From Saussurea involucrata (taxonomy: Eukaryota > Streptophyta > Magnoliopsida > Asterales > Asteraceae): DNA of 64,000 nucleotides. Position 1 is the stretch's first letter. Each line of letters opens with the position of its first letter. The translations under genes were made by a program, and so were the position numbers. Below are positions 1 through 12,270 of the stretch, one piece after another. The stretch lies in the NCBI GenBank assembly GCA_033807775.1, contig CM066321.1, forward strand, positions 252,576,422 to 252,640,421, given 5' to 3'. The notes below the pieces were generated by a model, which saw nothing but the letters and a program-made list of their open reading frames with translations, made no database searches and had not been told where the DNA came from.

Positions 1-210
1 TCATATTATTCAAACAGTTTTTGTTTTTCTGCCATTTTCGATTCTTTCGAACTTTGGTAAACTTATAGAATCTATTATTCTGGTTAAAACACCATTTTAG
101 TGCCAAGTTGAAAAGCTGTTAAGCTTAGAAACTTCATACGAAGCATCCACTTCTTACTCTAAAAAGGTTTGCTGTTCATACCTTATTTTCTGGATATTTT
201 CTCTCTCAAA
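1..210 (+). other. Element A untranslated leader
   Basis: This AT-rich stretch precedes the gag ATG at 211. No primer-binding site TGGTATCAGAGC occurs in it, so the 5' LTR lies outside the window. The equivalent leader in element B is about 175 nt, so the leader of A is longer. Confidence 0.6.
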
Positions 211-3200
211 ATGACACATACAAACAACTTCTTCACTGCTTGTTCCTTAACCAAACCTCCCACTCTTCTTAGAGACGAATACCCTCAATGGAAGATACGT
301 ATGATTCACTTCTTTGAGGGTACTGATAAAGAACTCGTTTACTATCTCCGTAACCCTCCTTTTGTTCCTATGATAACAGTACCACGTATTCCTTCCACAG
401 ACGACACACCAGAAATCCCTGAACACAAAAAACCAAAAGCTCAGGGTAAGTGGTCCGATTCTGATTGGGCAAAATATGAAGTGGCTCAGAAAACAAAAAG
501 ACTTCTGATCATGGCTATTCCCAACGACCTTTTAAAATCCCTAGATGCATGTGAATCTGCATATGATCTATGGAAGGAACTGGAAAAACAACTAGAAGGG
601 GGGCCAAAACTCAGAAGAACCGCAAAGCTCAATACATAAACGAATACTATGCATTTAAAGCTCTGCCAACAGAAACTCTGCAGTCTACATATGATCGGTT
701 CAACTCGCTGATCAACAAATGCAAGAAGTTCGGAATCCACAGAACTTCTGAAGAAAACAATGTCATGTTCCTTAAAAGTCTAAATGGAGAATGGCTCCAG
801 TTATCTATGTCTCTTCAAACAAATCAAGACTTAGATTCCTGGACTCTATCAGACCTCTATGGAACATTGGCAGCCCAAGAGCCTCAAGTAGCACAAACAA
901 AAGCCCAGTTCAGTGCACCTCTTGCACTAGTTGGTAAGACTACAGAGGCTAAAGAGAAACCAAAGAAAGAGAAAACTACAAAGGAAAAGAAGGAGAAGAA
1001 GAAGAAAATCATGACAGTTGATAGTGAAGAAGAGAAGGAAGAAGAAGAAGAAGAAACAACCCTGACCTCGATAGCTAAATCATTAGCACTCTTGACTAGG
1101 GAATTCAGCAGAGGATACCAGAAGAAGACTGGTAATGAACGCTACGAAAGAGAAGGAAACGACAGAAGTGGTGACCGACAGAGGTCAAATGACAGAAATG
1201 ACAGAGGCAATGAGCGACAGAGGTCGGACGATAAAACTGGGAACACTCCACAGAATCAAGAGTGTTACAAATGTGGTAAGCCAGGCCATTATGCAAATGA
1301 ATGCAGAACCGAAAGAAGTGGTGACCGACAGAGGTCAGACGACAAATCTAGAAACGTTCCACATAACCAAGGCTGTTACAATTGTGGAAAGCCAGGTCAC
1401 TTCGCCAACGAATGCAGGAGCAAATCAAATCGCCCTCAGAGGGATGTTGCTTTCTACAAAAAGAAAGTTGAATACTATGCTCAGAAATCCTTAATGATGA
1501 ATCAAGAAAACTGGCTATCAGATACATCCTCTGAAGGAGGAGAAACATAGAACGCCCTGTTCTGTGGCATGGCAGAAGTCAGCTCTGGCTCTGATAGTGA
1601 GGTATCCACTTCTAACTCTAACTCTAATACAGCAGAAGCTGATTTGCTTAAACTTAACATTGAATACACTGAACTTAAACAGACATGCGAAAGTGTTCAG
1701 AAAAAGCTCACCTTCTATGAGAGAGAAGCTAGACTTCTCACTCAAGAAAAAGCCAAAAAATTTCTAGAAAAAGAAGAAATTGAAACAAACTGGAACAAAA
1801 AATTAAATCCTTTAAAAGAAAAGATTTATGAACTTAATTCTTCTTTAAAAACAAAATCGAAAGAACTTATGGACGTTGAGTGTGACAGAATGAACATCCT
1901 AGCTCTGAAACATTATTTTCAATAGGAAAGAGAAGTCCTCTGTCAAGATTTACTCAGAAGAGATCTTTTAATTAAAAAAATTCAAGATGCACAGAAGGTG
2001 TACGAGAAAATCAATACACAAATAGGGAGACGGGGAATTGGCTTTTGTGATATAGATCCATATACAGGAAACAAAAGTGACAAATCTCTGTCTTCTCTAT
2101 TTCATATAGGAGATACAAGAAAACCTGGATTTCCAAATCTACTCTCTGTAAGTAAAAGGCAAAAAGTCTCTGGGGAACCTCACAAGAGGAAACCTCTAAA
2201 GATGACAAATGTGTGGTTTGAAAACACAGACTTGTCACCTTCAATCTTTGTCAAAATAGAATCCAAACCTAAGAAGTATCTGAAAACTCAAGATCAGATA
2301 GGAATCTTCAAGTTTGGTGACCCCAAGACTCAAACTCAAGTTGCATTTGTCTGCATGATGAATTCTGAAAAGAAGTTATCAGCAGAGGCACCTGAGTTCA
2401 AGCCGAACCTTACAAAAGAGAATTTTGATATCTCTGAAGAAAACCTATGTACACCTTCCAATGATCAAAATCTCTCTGAAGGAGACTTAACAGATACTTC
2501 TGTTGACTTAGAAGATAGTACCACAGAAAAGGAAGAAAGTGAGTATGGCACATGCTCTGAAAGTCCAGCCTCTGTCGAAAGAGAACCAAGTGACTCAACC
2601 TCTATTTATGAGGACGACTCATCCTCTGACGAATCTGAGACTGACTCCAAGTCAGAGATAGTACCTCGTGACACAGAGGATTTTAAACCATCCTCTGAAG
2701 TTCTTAACAGAACTATTTCTCCTAAGGAGAAAATCACAAAAGTTCCTATCTGTCCAGACTTTATGAACATGTGTATACAAGCCAAAACCTCTATTGAGCT
2801 TGAGAATTTTAAACTAAAGAAGGAAATGTCCACTAAAACTCCAACAAGTTCAAAGATTTTGAAACCCTTAAAACCTGTTAAAGAAAAATTAACATGGCAA
2901 CAGAAGGGTAAATGGACCAAAAATAATAAATCGTTTTCTTCTGTGACAGTGAAATCTGCAGAAGTTCACCACAGAAGGGGTACACAGAATGCCGCTCTCA
3001 ACAAAGGATTTTGCAAACAACAATCTAGCCTACATAAACCTTCTCGTAATAGAAAGTCGAATGTTAGGATAAATTGTAATGCCTCTGTACCCTCATTTAA
3101 TGTCTTTAATGAAAAGTTCAAGCAAATCTCTTCGCACATTCAATACTGTCATTGCTTTGATCTCATGTTTCAATTAAGCCAACACTTCTGAAGTCCAAAA

Positions 3201-3362
3201 TGTTTCCTCTCTGTACCCAAAGAAAATGCTAAATTCAAGGGTAAGAAGAAACAAAATGGTTCTTCAACAGAAATTAAAAGAAAGACCAAGAATGCTAAGG
3301 CAAACTTGAAGACCTCTAACAAAACTGGACCCATTTGGATATGGGTACCTAAAACTCTCTGA
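211..3362 (+). pseudogene. gag: Element A gag (nucleocapsid/capsid), broken
   Basis: Gag packages the element RNA into virus-like particles. The start is the ATG at 211, which matches the element B start and is followed by the conserved KPPTLLRDEYPQWKIRM segment of the copia Gag N-terminus. Two CCHC zinc knuckles (CYKCGKPGHYANEC and CYNCGKPGHFANEC) lie near 1265-1415, then a Lys/Glu-rich coiled-coil region and the C-terminal motif WVPK. Compared with B, one G is missing from the G run at 598-603 (frameshift), and in-frame stops lie at 1548 (TAG), 1923 (TAG) and 3189 (TGA). The natural stop is the TGA at 3360-3362. Pol begins in the -1 frame just after it. Not functional. Confidence 0.88.
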
Positions 3363-3367
3363 TTGTC

Positions 3368-4640
3368 TTGCAGAAGCAGTATGTGCCGATCTGGTATCTA
3401 GACTCCGGATGCTCGAGGCACATGACTGGCGACAGAGGACTTCTATCCACATACAAAGAAAAACACGATGGTGGATCTGTGACCTTTGGAGACAACAAAA
3501 AGGGGTACATTAAAGGCTACGGGGTCATAAAGAAAGAAAATATAACCGTATGCAAAGTTGCATATGTGGATGGCCTTAAACACAATCTTTTAAGTGTAAG
3601 CCAACTCTGCGATACGGGTTTCGATGTAATGTTCAAAAGAACCTTCTGCTCTCTACAAGGTGAAGACACAGGATTCAAACTTCTGCGAGCCGAAAGAAGG
3701 GGTGATCTGTATCTCATGAACTTCTGTGCCAAGAACAAGGAAGAAAAGCTCTGTCTTGTTACATGCAAAAGCAAAGAAGCCTGGTTATGGCATAACAGGT
3801 TCTGTCACTTAAACTTTCATACTCTAGATAAACTTGCAAATCTTGATCTAGTCAAAGGTCTGCCAAATGTTAAGTTTAATAAAGATCATTTATGCTCTAC
3901 ATGCGAAATGGGAAAACTCAAAAGAGCTTCCCATAAAGGAAAAACTGATGTGTCTTGCCCTAGGATTCTGTATATGCTTCATGTTGACCTCTGCGGTCCA
4001 ATCGCTACACAGAGCCTAGGTGGCAAAAAAATATATGCTTGTTTTAATCGATGAGTATTCAAGATTTACATGGGTTGAATTTGTCAGAAAGAAATCAGAT
4101 GTTCCAAACATTCTGATAAATTTAATGAAAAGAATCCAAGTTCTGTATGAGTGCAGGATTCAGAAACTGAGAATCGACAATGGCACAGAATTAAAAAACT
4201 CTATCATTGAAGCCTATCTAACAGAAGAAGGAATATCACATAACTTCTCTGCTGCACGCACCCCACAACAGAATGGCGTGGTTGAACGTAAGAACCGCAC
4301 GCTTGTGGAAGCTGCAAGAACTATGCTGACTGCATGTGGATTACCAATGACCTTTTGGGCAGAAGCAGTATCGACCGCTTGCTATACCCAAAATCGATCA
4401 ACCATTGTAAAAAGGCACATCAAAACACCATATCATTTGATCAACAAAAGGAGACCAAACATCAAGTTCTTCCATGTATTTGGATGCAAATGCTTTATCT
4501 TAAACGACAAAGAAGCAAGAGGAACGTTTGAAGTGAAAGCTGATGAAGGCAAGTTCATTGGATACTCTGCCGCATTCAAGGCTTACAGAGTCTATCTTCT
4601 GAAATCTCGAACCATTGTAGAAAGTATCAACGTACCTTTT
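3368..4640 (+). pseudogene. pol: Element A pol, first half: protease and integrase
   Basis: This is the first part of the copia Pol polyprotein. The aspartic protease site DSG lies in YLDSGCSRHMTG near 3400-3430. The integrase zinc site (WHNRFCHLNF ... CSTC) is at about 3788-3905, and the integrase core includes LHVDLCGP, RIDNGTE and TPQQNGVVERKNRTL near 4260-4310. One extra A in the run at 4024-4030 shifts the frame after GGKK. The reading is cut at 4640 by insertion of element B and resumes at 25380. It starts in the -1 frame relative to gag, exactly as in B, so the arrangement is ancestral and not damage. Confidence 0.88.
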
Positions 4641-5499
4641 TGTTGGTTCCCGTTTTGCTTAAACAAGATTATCAGATCTATTAGTTCAGGTTTAATGTTT
4701 GATGCGGAAGCGTATTTAAAGAACTAACAGATAAGTTTGATAGATTTAGAACAGAATATAAATAAACAGTGAACAAACTATTATATCTCAAAGTTTACTG
4801 AATATATATTAAGAACAGGTTTATGAACCGTGAGTAAGAAAAAGCTTTAAAACAGATATGACTCTTAAGGTGAATAAGCTTTTGTGTTCTTAATGTTTTT
4901 CTGTGTGTTGTATTTTTTGTAAGGAAGAACTCAACATGAGTCTTCCTTATATACTACTCTAAAGGGAACCATAAAGCATATGCTACTATTCAAGAGGTAC
5001 GTATGAATAGTTGAGAGGATGTCGTGAACAGTTGCAAGGATGGTATGAACAGTCAGACGTGCTGTATTGCATTTAATGCAGCAGACGTCTAATATGTACT
5101 AAGCCCTACTGAGTCCAATCAGAGTTTGACACGTCGACGTTGGACAGGGCATGCTACCATGCAAGTTGATGTACGGGTCCTGTAACAGTAGCAAGATATT
5201 ATAAATATCTTCAAGTCTCAGTAAGGACCACAGAGGCTCTGTAATGAGTTACAGAGGTTCTGCGGTCTGGTCCTCTGTGGAGCAGTCTTCACCGGATTCC
5301 GAGTCTTTGGTCTTCTTTGCGCGTATGACAGAGCTTCTGTAGGAAGCCTCTGTTGCTTCTGTTGCTTCTGTTGCTTCTGTAGCTTCTTGACCTTGATTTC
5401 TCGGTAATGTCGGCAGAGCCTCTGTAAGAGGCTTTCTTCACTTAGCCTATTTTTCACTACTTCTAAATACTTCTATGATTAAGAAGATTGAAGCTAACA
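4641..5499 (-). repeat. Element B 3' LTR (859 bp)
   Basis: It has TG...CA ends in either orientation and lies next to the polypurine tract at 5500-5510. It matches the LTR at 24582-25379 but is 61 bp longer. The extra length is in two blocks, near 5237-5257 and 5340-5380, and both consist of extra copies of the CAGAGG / CCTCTG / TTGCTTCTG words. A TATA-like TATATAAGG (minus strand, near 4944-4955) would drive LTR transcription, and GACGTC and ACGTGTC motifs lie upstream of it. Confidence 0.92.
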
Positions 5500-5510
5500 A
5501 TCTCCCCCTA
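5500..5510 (-). other. Element B polypurine tract
   Basis: The minus strand reads TAGGGGGAGAT directly against the 3' LTR. This is the expected plus-strand primer site for reverse transcription. Confidence 0.85.
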
Positions 5511-5621
5511 AGTAGTGAAGAATAAAAATTTGAACTTGAGTTAAGTTAGGCTAAGTTAGATAAGACAGAGGTTAAACAATACCTCGAAATTTCTTTCATT
5601 TAGAAATATGCCAGAGGCATT

Positions 5622-8600
5622 TTACATTTGAGTACAATGAAAGATAAACTTTAACTTTGTTTGCAGAGATTGGAGGTCTGAGAATAAGATTTTGGCATCT
5701 TTGAAATCGTTGTAGCTTCTGTTGTCTCTTCCGACTTTTCTGATCTCTTTGTAGAATCTGATGCAGAGTTCTCTTAGGCGGATTGTTGCGTCAATCTCTC
5801 TCATGATAGTATCTGCAGCATCTTTATCCATTTTCTTTGAACCTCTGTATTTCATAAGGCTTGCTCTGAACTTGTTCAGAGTACTTGTTGCGTACTTCTG
5901 ACAGTCCATGCATACAAATAGTTTAGTTTCGCCTTGAGGGTTTTGAAATACTAACCCAAACCGTGGTTCTGTGATGATTGAGTTGGGTACGGCGTCCGGT
6001 GGACAGCGATCCTCTGGTGGTCGTAAATCCAGATGCTTGAGACCAAGATCGTTTCCCAGCTGGAAATCTATCATGCTGTAGAGCAGAAGTTTTTTCCTCA
6101 TCGCTTTTCTCAACACTTGATAGGCTCTGGTGTTTGCCTCTGTGTTGTAGTTGTCCTTTGTCCATTGCAGAAGGTCAGGTAGATCATAAGGATTGATATT
6201 TCTTAAATCAGCATCAGCGAAGGTAGTTTCTGAATTGTCTTCTCTTCTGACTTTGTAAAGATTGTACCTGACCCTTGGATAGGTTCTTGTGAAACAGAAT
6301 TTGCAGAAGATTACCTTTTTGATCTTGTGGATTGAGAAGACATCTGCTTTGGTTCTTGGCTTTGTCCTTGTGAAGATGTTCTCAAATTCTTCTCTGATCC
6401 TTGTATCTGTTACATGATCTGTTGGATAATTGGTCTGAAAGGATTGTTTATAGAGGTATTTGTATACCACTTCTTCCATTTCTTCATTTGTTGGACCTGG
6501 TTGTGGTACTTGTCTTCTGAGACTCTCCATCTGTTGAACAACTTCTGCGGCTCTACCAGTTAGAGGAATGTCTGACAGAGGCTTCAATCCATGTGCCCAG
6601 TCAACTTCTTCAGGCTTTGGGGTTTGAAAGGCATCAAACGCACTCTTCATCAGTTTCTCTGTTGGCTTTGGCAATGTTTTTTTCTTAGGCTCTTCTGTCA
6701 GTATTCCTTTGCCCTTATCTTTGGCTTTAAGCGGGGCAGAAACTGTTGCTTCTGTAAGTTTGGAGGTTGGCACTTCTGTTGGCTTGATGGGGGTTGCCTC
6801 TGTGAGTTTTGACATTTGTGATTTAGAGGACTTTTGTGGCGATGGTTCTGTTGGCATGAGTTGCTCTGTAACCTCTGTTGGAGGTTGTTTGTTGACTTCT
6901 TCTGTGAGCTCAGTTTCTGTTGATGAAGTATTGACATCGAATCTTCTTGCCATTTTGTAAGCTAAAGTGAACCTGTGCCTTTCTTCTTCTCTCTGCGCCA
7001 TACGATCACTCATTGTTGTGTGCCTCTTTTTCAGAACGTCAGAAGCAGAGGTCGTTGCTCTTTTTGGTTTGGTGGTAATCGACTTTCTTCTCTGTATGGT
7101 TTGGGGTGTTTCCACAGAGGTGGGTGTTTTCTCTGTGGTTTGTTCATCTGTTTCTTCCAAAATGATTACCTCAGGGGCGGTTGTTGCCTCTGTGGTTTGC
7201 TTATCTGCTTCTGGAGTTTTGGTTTCGTCAGGAGATGATTCCACAGAGATGGGTGTTGTCTATGTGGTCTTTTGGGTTTGTTGTTGGGTTTGTTCTGGAG
7301 GGGCTTGGTTGATTGGTTCTGCTGCAATTGGTGGACTTTGTATTCCTCTGCTCGTAGCCTTCTCTCTTAGATTCTCCCCCTCGGGATTATCTGATGGACC
7401 AGGTTGGTCATCATCAGAATCATCCTGACTTTTACCAGAAGTACCCTCTGCTCTGCAAGAAGTGTTAGGCTTCTTCGGTAATTCAGCTCCTGCTGCCATC
7501 AACTTTTCACAGACATCATCGCATAGGCCAATCAATGTCGCAAGCTCTGCTTCTGTTTTGAAACGCATTCTGCCGACACTCTTTCTGAAATCCTTGACAT
7601 AGTTGGCATTTGCAGTTGTGAAGGAGACAATGACTTCTGTGACCTGGTTAATGACGTTATGTCCGAGCTCTGTAAGCCGTGTTCTGGTCATATAGTCTTT
7701 TGGTTGCATCATTGTCGTGTTGCGTATTGCCTCTGCTTGGACTTGTGATAGGGCATTCTGTAAGTCTGCAGGAGTAATGCCCTCTGCTCTGTTGGATTGC
7801 GTATTCATTTGTTCAAGGAAATTTTTGACAGAGTCCCTGAAAGCAGAAGTTGCAGTTGTTCCGAATTCCTGAGCTGCAGAGGTGGCTGTTGCTTTGGCAG
7901 TAGTTTCGGCAGAAGACTTTATCTCTGATATGGCGGTTTTTACCTCTGTGGACAGATTGTCCATTTTGGTGTTCAGATTCAGGATAGCCGTAGATGTTGT
8001 CTCTGCAAAAGATTTGAAAGAGCTTTGCAACTCTTTCATGGTTTGGTTCACAGAGGTGACAAGGGTTTGGAACTCATCCCTTGATACTTGTGTTCCTTGT
8101 GTAACCTCTGGAGGAACACATTCGTCTCCAGAGTGAGTCCCTGTTCCTGGGACACCTTCGTTCACCCTTGTTTGTACGATGGGGGTGGAAGGATTTCCTT
8201 CTGATCCTCGAGAAGAAACCTGAGTTTCGATCTCTACAGAAGTTCTGTGAAGAACAGTGTCCAAATCCACTCCAGAGGTGGTTATTGGAATGTCCTTCTG
8301 TTGACTGGGAGACTTGTCTAGAGTCTCTTCGTCTCTGTGCTCACTACTTCTCTCTGAAAGAAGTTTTGGTCCTAATGTGTGCGTGGCAGAGGAAACGAAT
8401 TCCTCTGTAGGGTGTTCTAGGGTGATCTGGGGCGACTGATCACGAACAATAGGTGAGTCTCTTTGAGGAGACTCCCTAGGAATGGATTCCCCGGTTTCTG
8501 TGGGCACAGAGGTTGAAAGAGTAACCTCTGGCTAGATGGGTTGGGTTAGGATCGAGCTGTGCTGCTCTTTTTCAATAACTCCTTCTGCAGCTAGACCTGC

Positions 8601-10826
8601 GGAGTTAGAAATGTGGGTTGCACTGGGAGTTGGTTTTGGTTGTGTGCCTCTATTTATCCAGGCATCTTTTCTTGCTTCTTCCTCTGTTAAGCATCCAAGC
8701 ACTACATCATTGTCTATCATTTCATCCTCTGTAGCTATCCTACGGCTTGGTGCTTCTTCCTTGGGTTCTGTTGAAGTTCCTTGCTCTGGTCGTAAGAAGT
8801 CATACATTTGATGAGATCCGAATAATCTCATGACATGTGGATGATAAAGACCTTTACGTATCCAGACAACTTCTTCTTCATCTGAATCTGTCTCTAAGAT
8901 CTCTATTCCTGTCTCTGTTGTTGCTAATCCCTCTTTTTGTACAACTTCGGCCCCTTTTTCTTTTTCTTCTTCCATCATATTCTCAGAATCCTCTGTAATT
9001 TCACCTCTGTTCCACTCAGCTTCTGTTTGTTCTATTTCTTCTGAAGCTGGGTTTGGACATCTTCTATGGACGTCCAATCTTTGAATGAAAGGGTTTTGTA
9101 AAATGACAGGGGTGTTGGCTGGTTGATTTTTGGGTGTTGTGTCATCTTCTTGCAGATGTGTGTCAATGCCAGAAATGAAGAAATCTTGTTCTTCTGGAGA
9201 GTGGTGGTCGAGAGGTTGTGCCGTCCACCCTGCTGTATTTAGGGTGTTGGCAATGTCAGGGTTCTGTAAGAAGTCGTTCAGGTCTCCTTGGTGAGCAAAT
9301 CTGTCTGGAGATTGATACTTTTCTGTAGCCATTTCTTCTTCTTCAGCAGTTTCCTCTTCTGCAATGGTAACCAACTTTGCAAGTGATTTACCATGCTTCT
9401 TTTTGGTTTTCCTCCTCTTAGGATTTGGTGCCCCTTCCTCTGTTGATTTCGATCTTTTCTTCTTCATTTTTGGGGAAGAGGGAGGAGCAGAGGAGCCAAT
9501 TTCTGTGGCATGAGGAGGTGAAGGTTGATCTTCTGCAGTGCTTGTTGAGGTGCCCTCTGCAGTTTTTCTCTTCTTAGTTTTTGGAGTAGATGCAGAGGTT
9601 CTTGATGAAGACTTCTTTCCCATAAGTTCTGCATGTTTGGCTATAAAGCTGAGTTGAATAGCCATGTGCTTTGCTAACTTCTGATCCTTTTCTTCTTGAG
9701 TGGAAAGAGGTTTTGCTATCATTGTTCCTAGGGGGACACCTAAACGCGGGGGTGTCATAGGACTCGGTTTAGGAGTTCTATGATCGCGTATATACTCTTT
9801 CTTAAAGGATTTATTCGATGCGTAGTTCAGAAGCTTCTTTGACAGAGGTCTGCAGTGTGAGTAGCCATCAGTATGATCAGTGGGGGTATTCTTGTTCATC
9901 GGGAACTGTTTGGGAGTTGGTCCTTCCATTGGCCAGTTTTGGATTAGCAGTAGAGGTTCGAACAGTACTCCCAATATTCTTTGGAATTGCAGAGGTGGTA
10001 GAAAGTTGGGATCGTTCTCTTTGACCCTTCTCGAGTTGTTCTTTCTGTCGATGGTGTTTATGATCTCTTGCATCATTATGGTCGCATAATCTAGTGGAAG
10101 ATCATAGTAAACCCCATACATGATGCTCAAGATTTGATGTGAGCTCTGGTCAATACTCCCTATTTTCCCTGATAGGCATCTGTTAAGAATAGAGAACAAA
10201 GTGTTCCACAGAGGTGGTAATCTTCCTCTGCGAAAGTCATTTCTCTTCCGTAGTTGGGTGTTGTACCCAAGCATTTCTACGAAGCGACAGAGCTCTTCGT
10301 CTGTTGGTTGCTCTGCATAACTCTTCAATCCCAGAAGACCCCTTGTTGGTAGGTTGAATTCAAGTGAGAACATTGTTCTGTTGAACTTGATTTCAAGATG
10401 CTCAGATTTATGAGGTCTTGAAATGTACCCTTTGATAAGAGAATCGTCTTTATCAAATCGGCAACTTTGCCAAAATTGGTTCAAATAACGGACTGGAATT
10501 TTGTTTGGGGTTCTTGAGAGTAGAGGGAAGAGGATGTGATTTTCCATTATGTTCAGAAGAATAGCATGGGCTTCGCCGAAAGCAGTGGGTGAGGGGACCA
10601 AATAGCAGTTGTTGGATTTGATAGGAAGTATGGTTTTGAAGTGATCTTTTGCTATGAAGTTTTGCAGGTGTGTCATCGGAGCAAATTCTGCTGAGTCCCC
10701 GGAATCTTGTTGTTCAATAGCTCTTGCAAGGTTGGGGTTTTCTGAATGTTCAGAATGGGCAGGGGAGTGTTCCGGTGAGTTTGCCGGAGAGAGTTCTTGG
10801 GAGATAGCTTTAGAAGATGAAGCCAT
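5622..10826 (-). pseudogene. Element B third gene: giant ORF after pol, two in-frame TAG stops
   Basis: Three open stretches (10826-8532, 8507-7260, 7244-5622) share one frame and are separated only by TAG codons at 8534-8532 and 7262-7260; together they span 1,735 codons including the final stop. The N-terminal domain (about residues 50-290, with LNQFWQSC and CLSGKIGSIDQSS) is homologous to the third proteins of D and E (LSQFWYSA; TAKTGSSDQAA). Lys-rich nuclear-localisation-like tracts (KKRSKS, KRRKTKKK), a Thr/Ala-rich coiled coil and a Glu/Lys-rich C-terminal part follow. I see no signal peptide or membrane segment, so the label env-like rests on position only. Both stops fit CAG to TAG changes. 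The function is unknown; I infer an element-encoded accessory protein. Confidence 0.72.
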
Positions 10827-12270
10827 TTGGGTTTAAGAACAAGGTTTTTGCAAGCTTTTGCAGGGTTTCGCCGGAGAAGAAGATAAGAGTTTGTAAAAGG
10901 TTTTATGAGAGGGTAAGCTTGGTTTTTATAGGAGGGTAAAACGGTAGTATTTGAAAGAGTAAAATATATGGCAATGGATTAAAATTTGGAATCCGTACTC
11001 GAGTTTGAGCGGCGGGTTCAACTTTCCAAATAAAAACGTTCCATGTACGCCCAATGAAAATGGGACACGTAGGCCTTGTCAGAATATGACAGGACGTCGT
11101 GCGCGGCCCATTAATGCTAGGCGCGTGAGGTTGTTTTTAGCCACATGAGTTTCACTCTCAGTAAAAGTAACCGTTATTACTTCAGAAATGCCCAGATAAC
11201 AAAATGGCAGAACTTGTGTTTTACAGAAGCTCTGTGATTTTGAAAATCTTGAGTTTTAACCTCTTCTCATATATCTCATTGTTGTCATTGACTTTGAAGG
11301 TTCTTCTTTGAACGAAAACGTTTGTATCGACATTGGAGAGGATCAATAGGATTTTGTCAAGAAATTTTACTCACAGAGGTTTTGTGGCTCTGATGGAACT
11401 TACAGAAGCTCTGTGAGAGCCAGCAGAAGCTCTATGAGAGAAAAAAATCTTATAACTTGAATTCTATTAACTTTCTGATCATCCAATTTTTGATCTGTGT
11501 TAAGAGATGTTTTTCGCACATTATTGAAAGTTGGTGTCCGAGAAAACTATTTTGATAAACGTTTTGTTCGAGAAGGTCATGGTGTGTGTTGTCTGTTTCC
11601 GAGATAACATTCCAAAAGATCGACAGAGGGTTAATTTGTGATCACAGAGCATATTTCCTACAGAACCTCTGTTGAGCTCAGAAGAAGCTCTATGACCTTA
11701 AATTTCTCCTATTTCGAATTTTGTTAAACTTTTTGAACTTTTGATTTTTGAAATGTTATTCATAGTATATTTAGGACATATTTGACAATTCTTGTCCTAG
11801 AAAACTGTTTTCAAAAACCTTTTGTGCGAGAGACATACCTTTTGGTTCTTCTGTTCTCGGAAGTTTTGTCTTACTTCTGTCGATGGAGAAATATCGACAT
11901 TCTTCTTTGGCTTTTCTTTGAAAGATTTACCTCTGTAGATCATTTCAGGGTCCCTTTTGCTCCCCCTTGATCTATTCACTTCTGTAGATCAAGAATTTTC
12001 CTTTTGCTCCCCCTTGGTCTATTCACTTCTGTAGATCAAGAATTTTCCTTTTGCTCCCTCTTGATCTATGCTTGGTTCATAGAATGGTAAGATTTGTATT
12101 GAGCATAGATCATGTTTACCAGAGGTTCTGTAAGGGTTATCAAAAGATCTGAGCGGACCCACAGAAGCTCTGTAACTAAGAATTATTTTTGCATACAACA
12201 AAAATACATACAGAAATAATAGATATTTATACTTATTTACAGAAGATAAAGCTGTACTTACAGAGGATTT
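10827..12270 (-). promoter_or_regulatory. Element B spacer between pol and third gene, with candidate internal promoter
   Basis: There is no coding sequence here. On the minus strand, in transcription order, GACGTC (11098-11093), ACGTGTCC (11070-11063) and CCTATAAAAA (10932-10923) precede the third-gene ATG at 10826 by about 100 nt. The same three motifs occur in the same order before the third gene of D and E. The spacer also holds degenerate repeats of about 270 bp (compare near 11536 and 11806), and three 47-bp tandem units from 11953 to about 12093. Each unit contains a GGGGGAGC-like purine run on the minus strand, which matches the extra polypurine tracts known from Sireviruses. Confidence 0.6.

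Noticed and set aside
6591..7428. Open frames on the plus strand within the B third gene (73-153 codons)
   Set aside because: They are complementary to a low-complexity Thr/Glu/Pro-rich coding stretch on the minus strand and lack any domain.
7260..8534. Programmed TAG readthrough in the B third gene
   Set aside because: The following codons (CCA GAG, ACA ACA) do not match the known CAR-YYA context, and the changes fit simple decay. Kept open in findings.
5622..10826. An envelope glycoprotein
   Set aside because: No signal peptide, transmembrane segment or cleavage motif was seen here or in the D and E homologues; only the position after pol suggests env.
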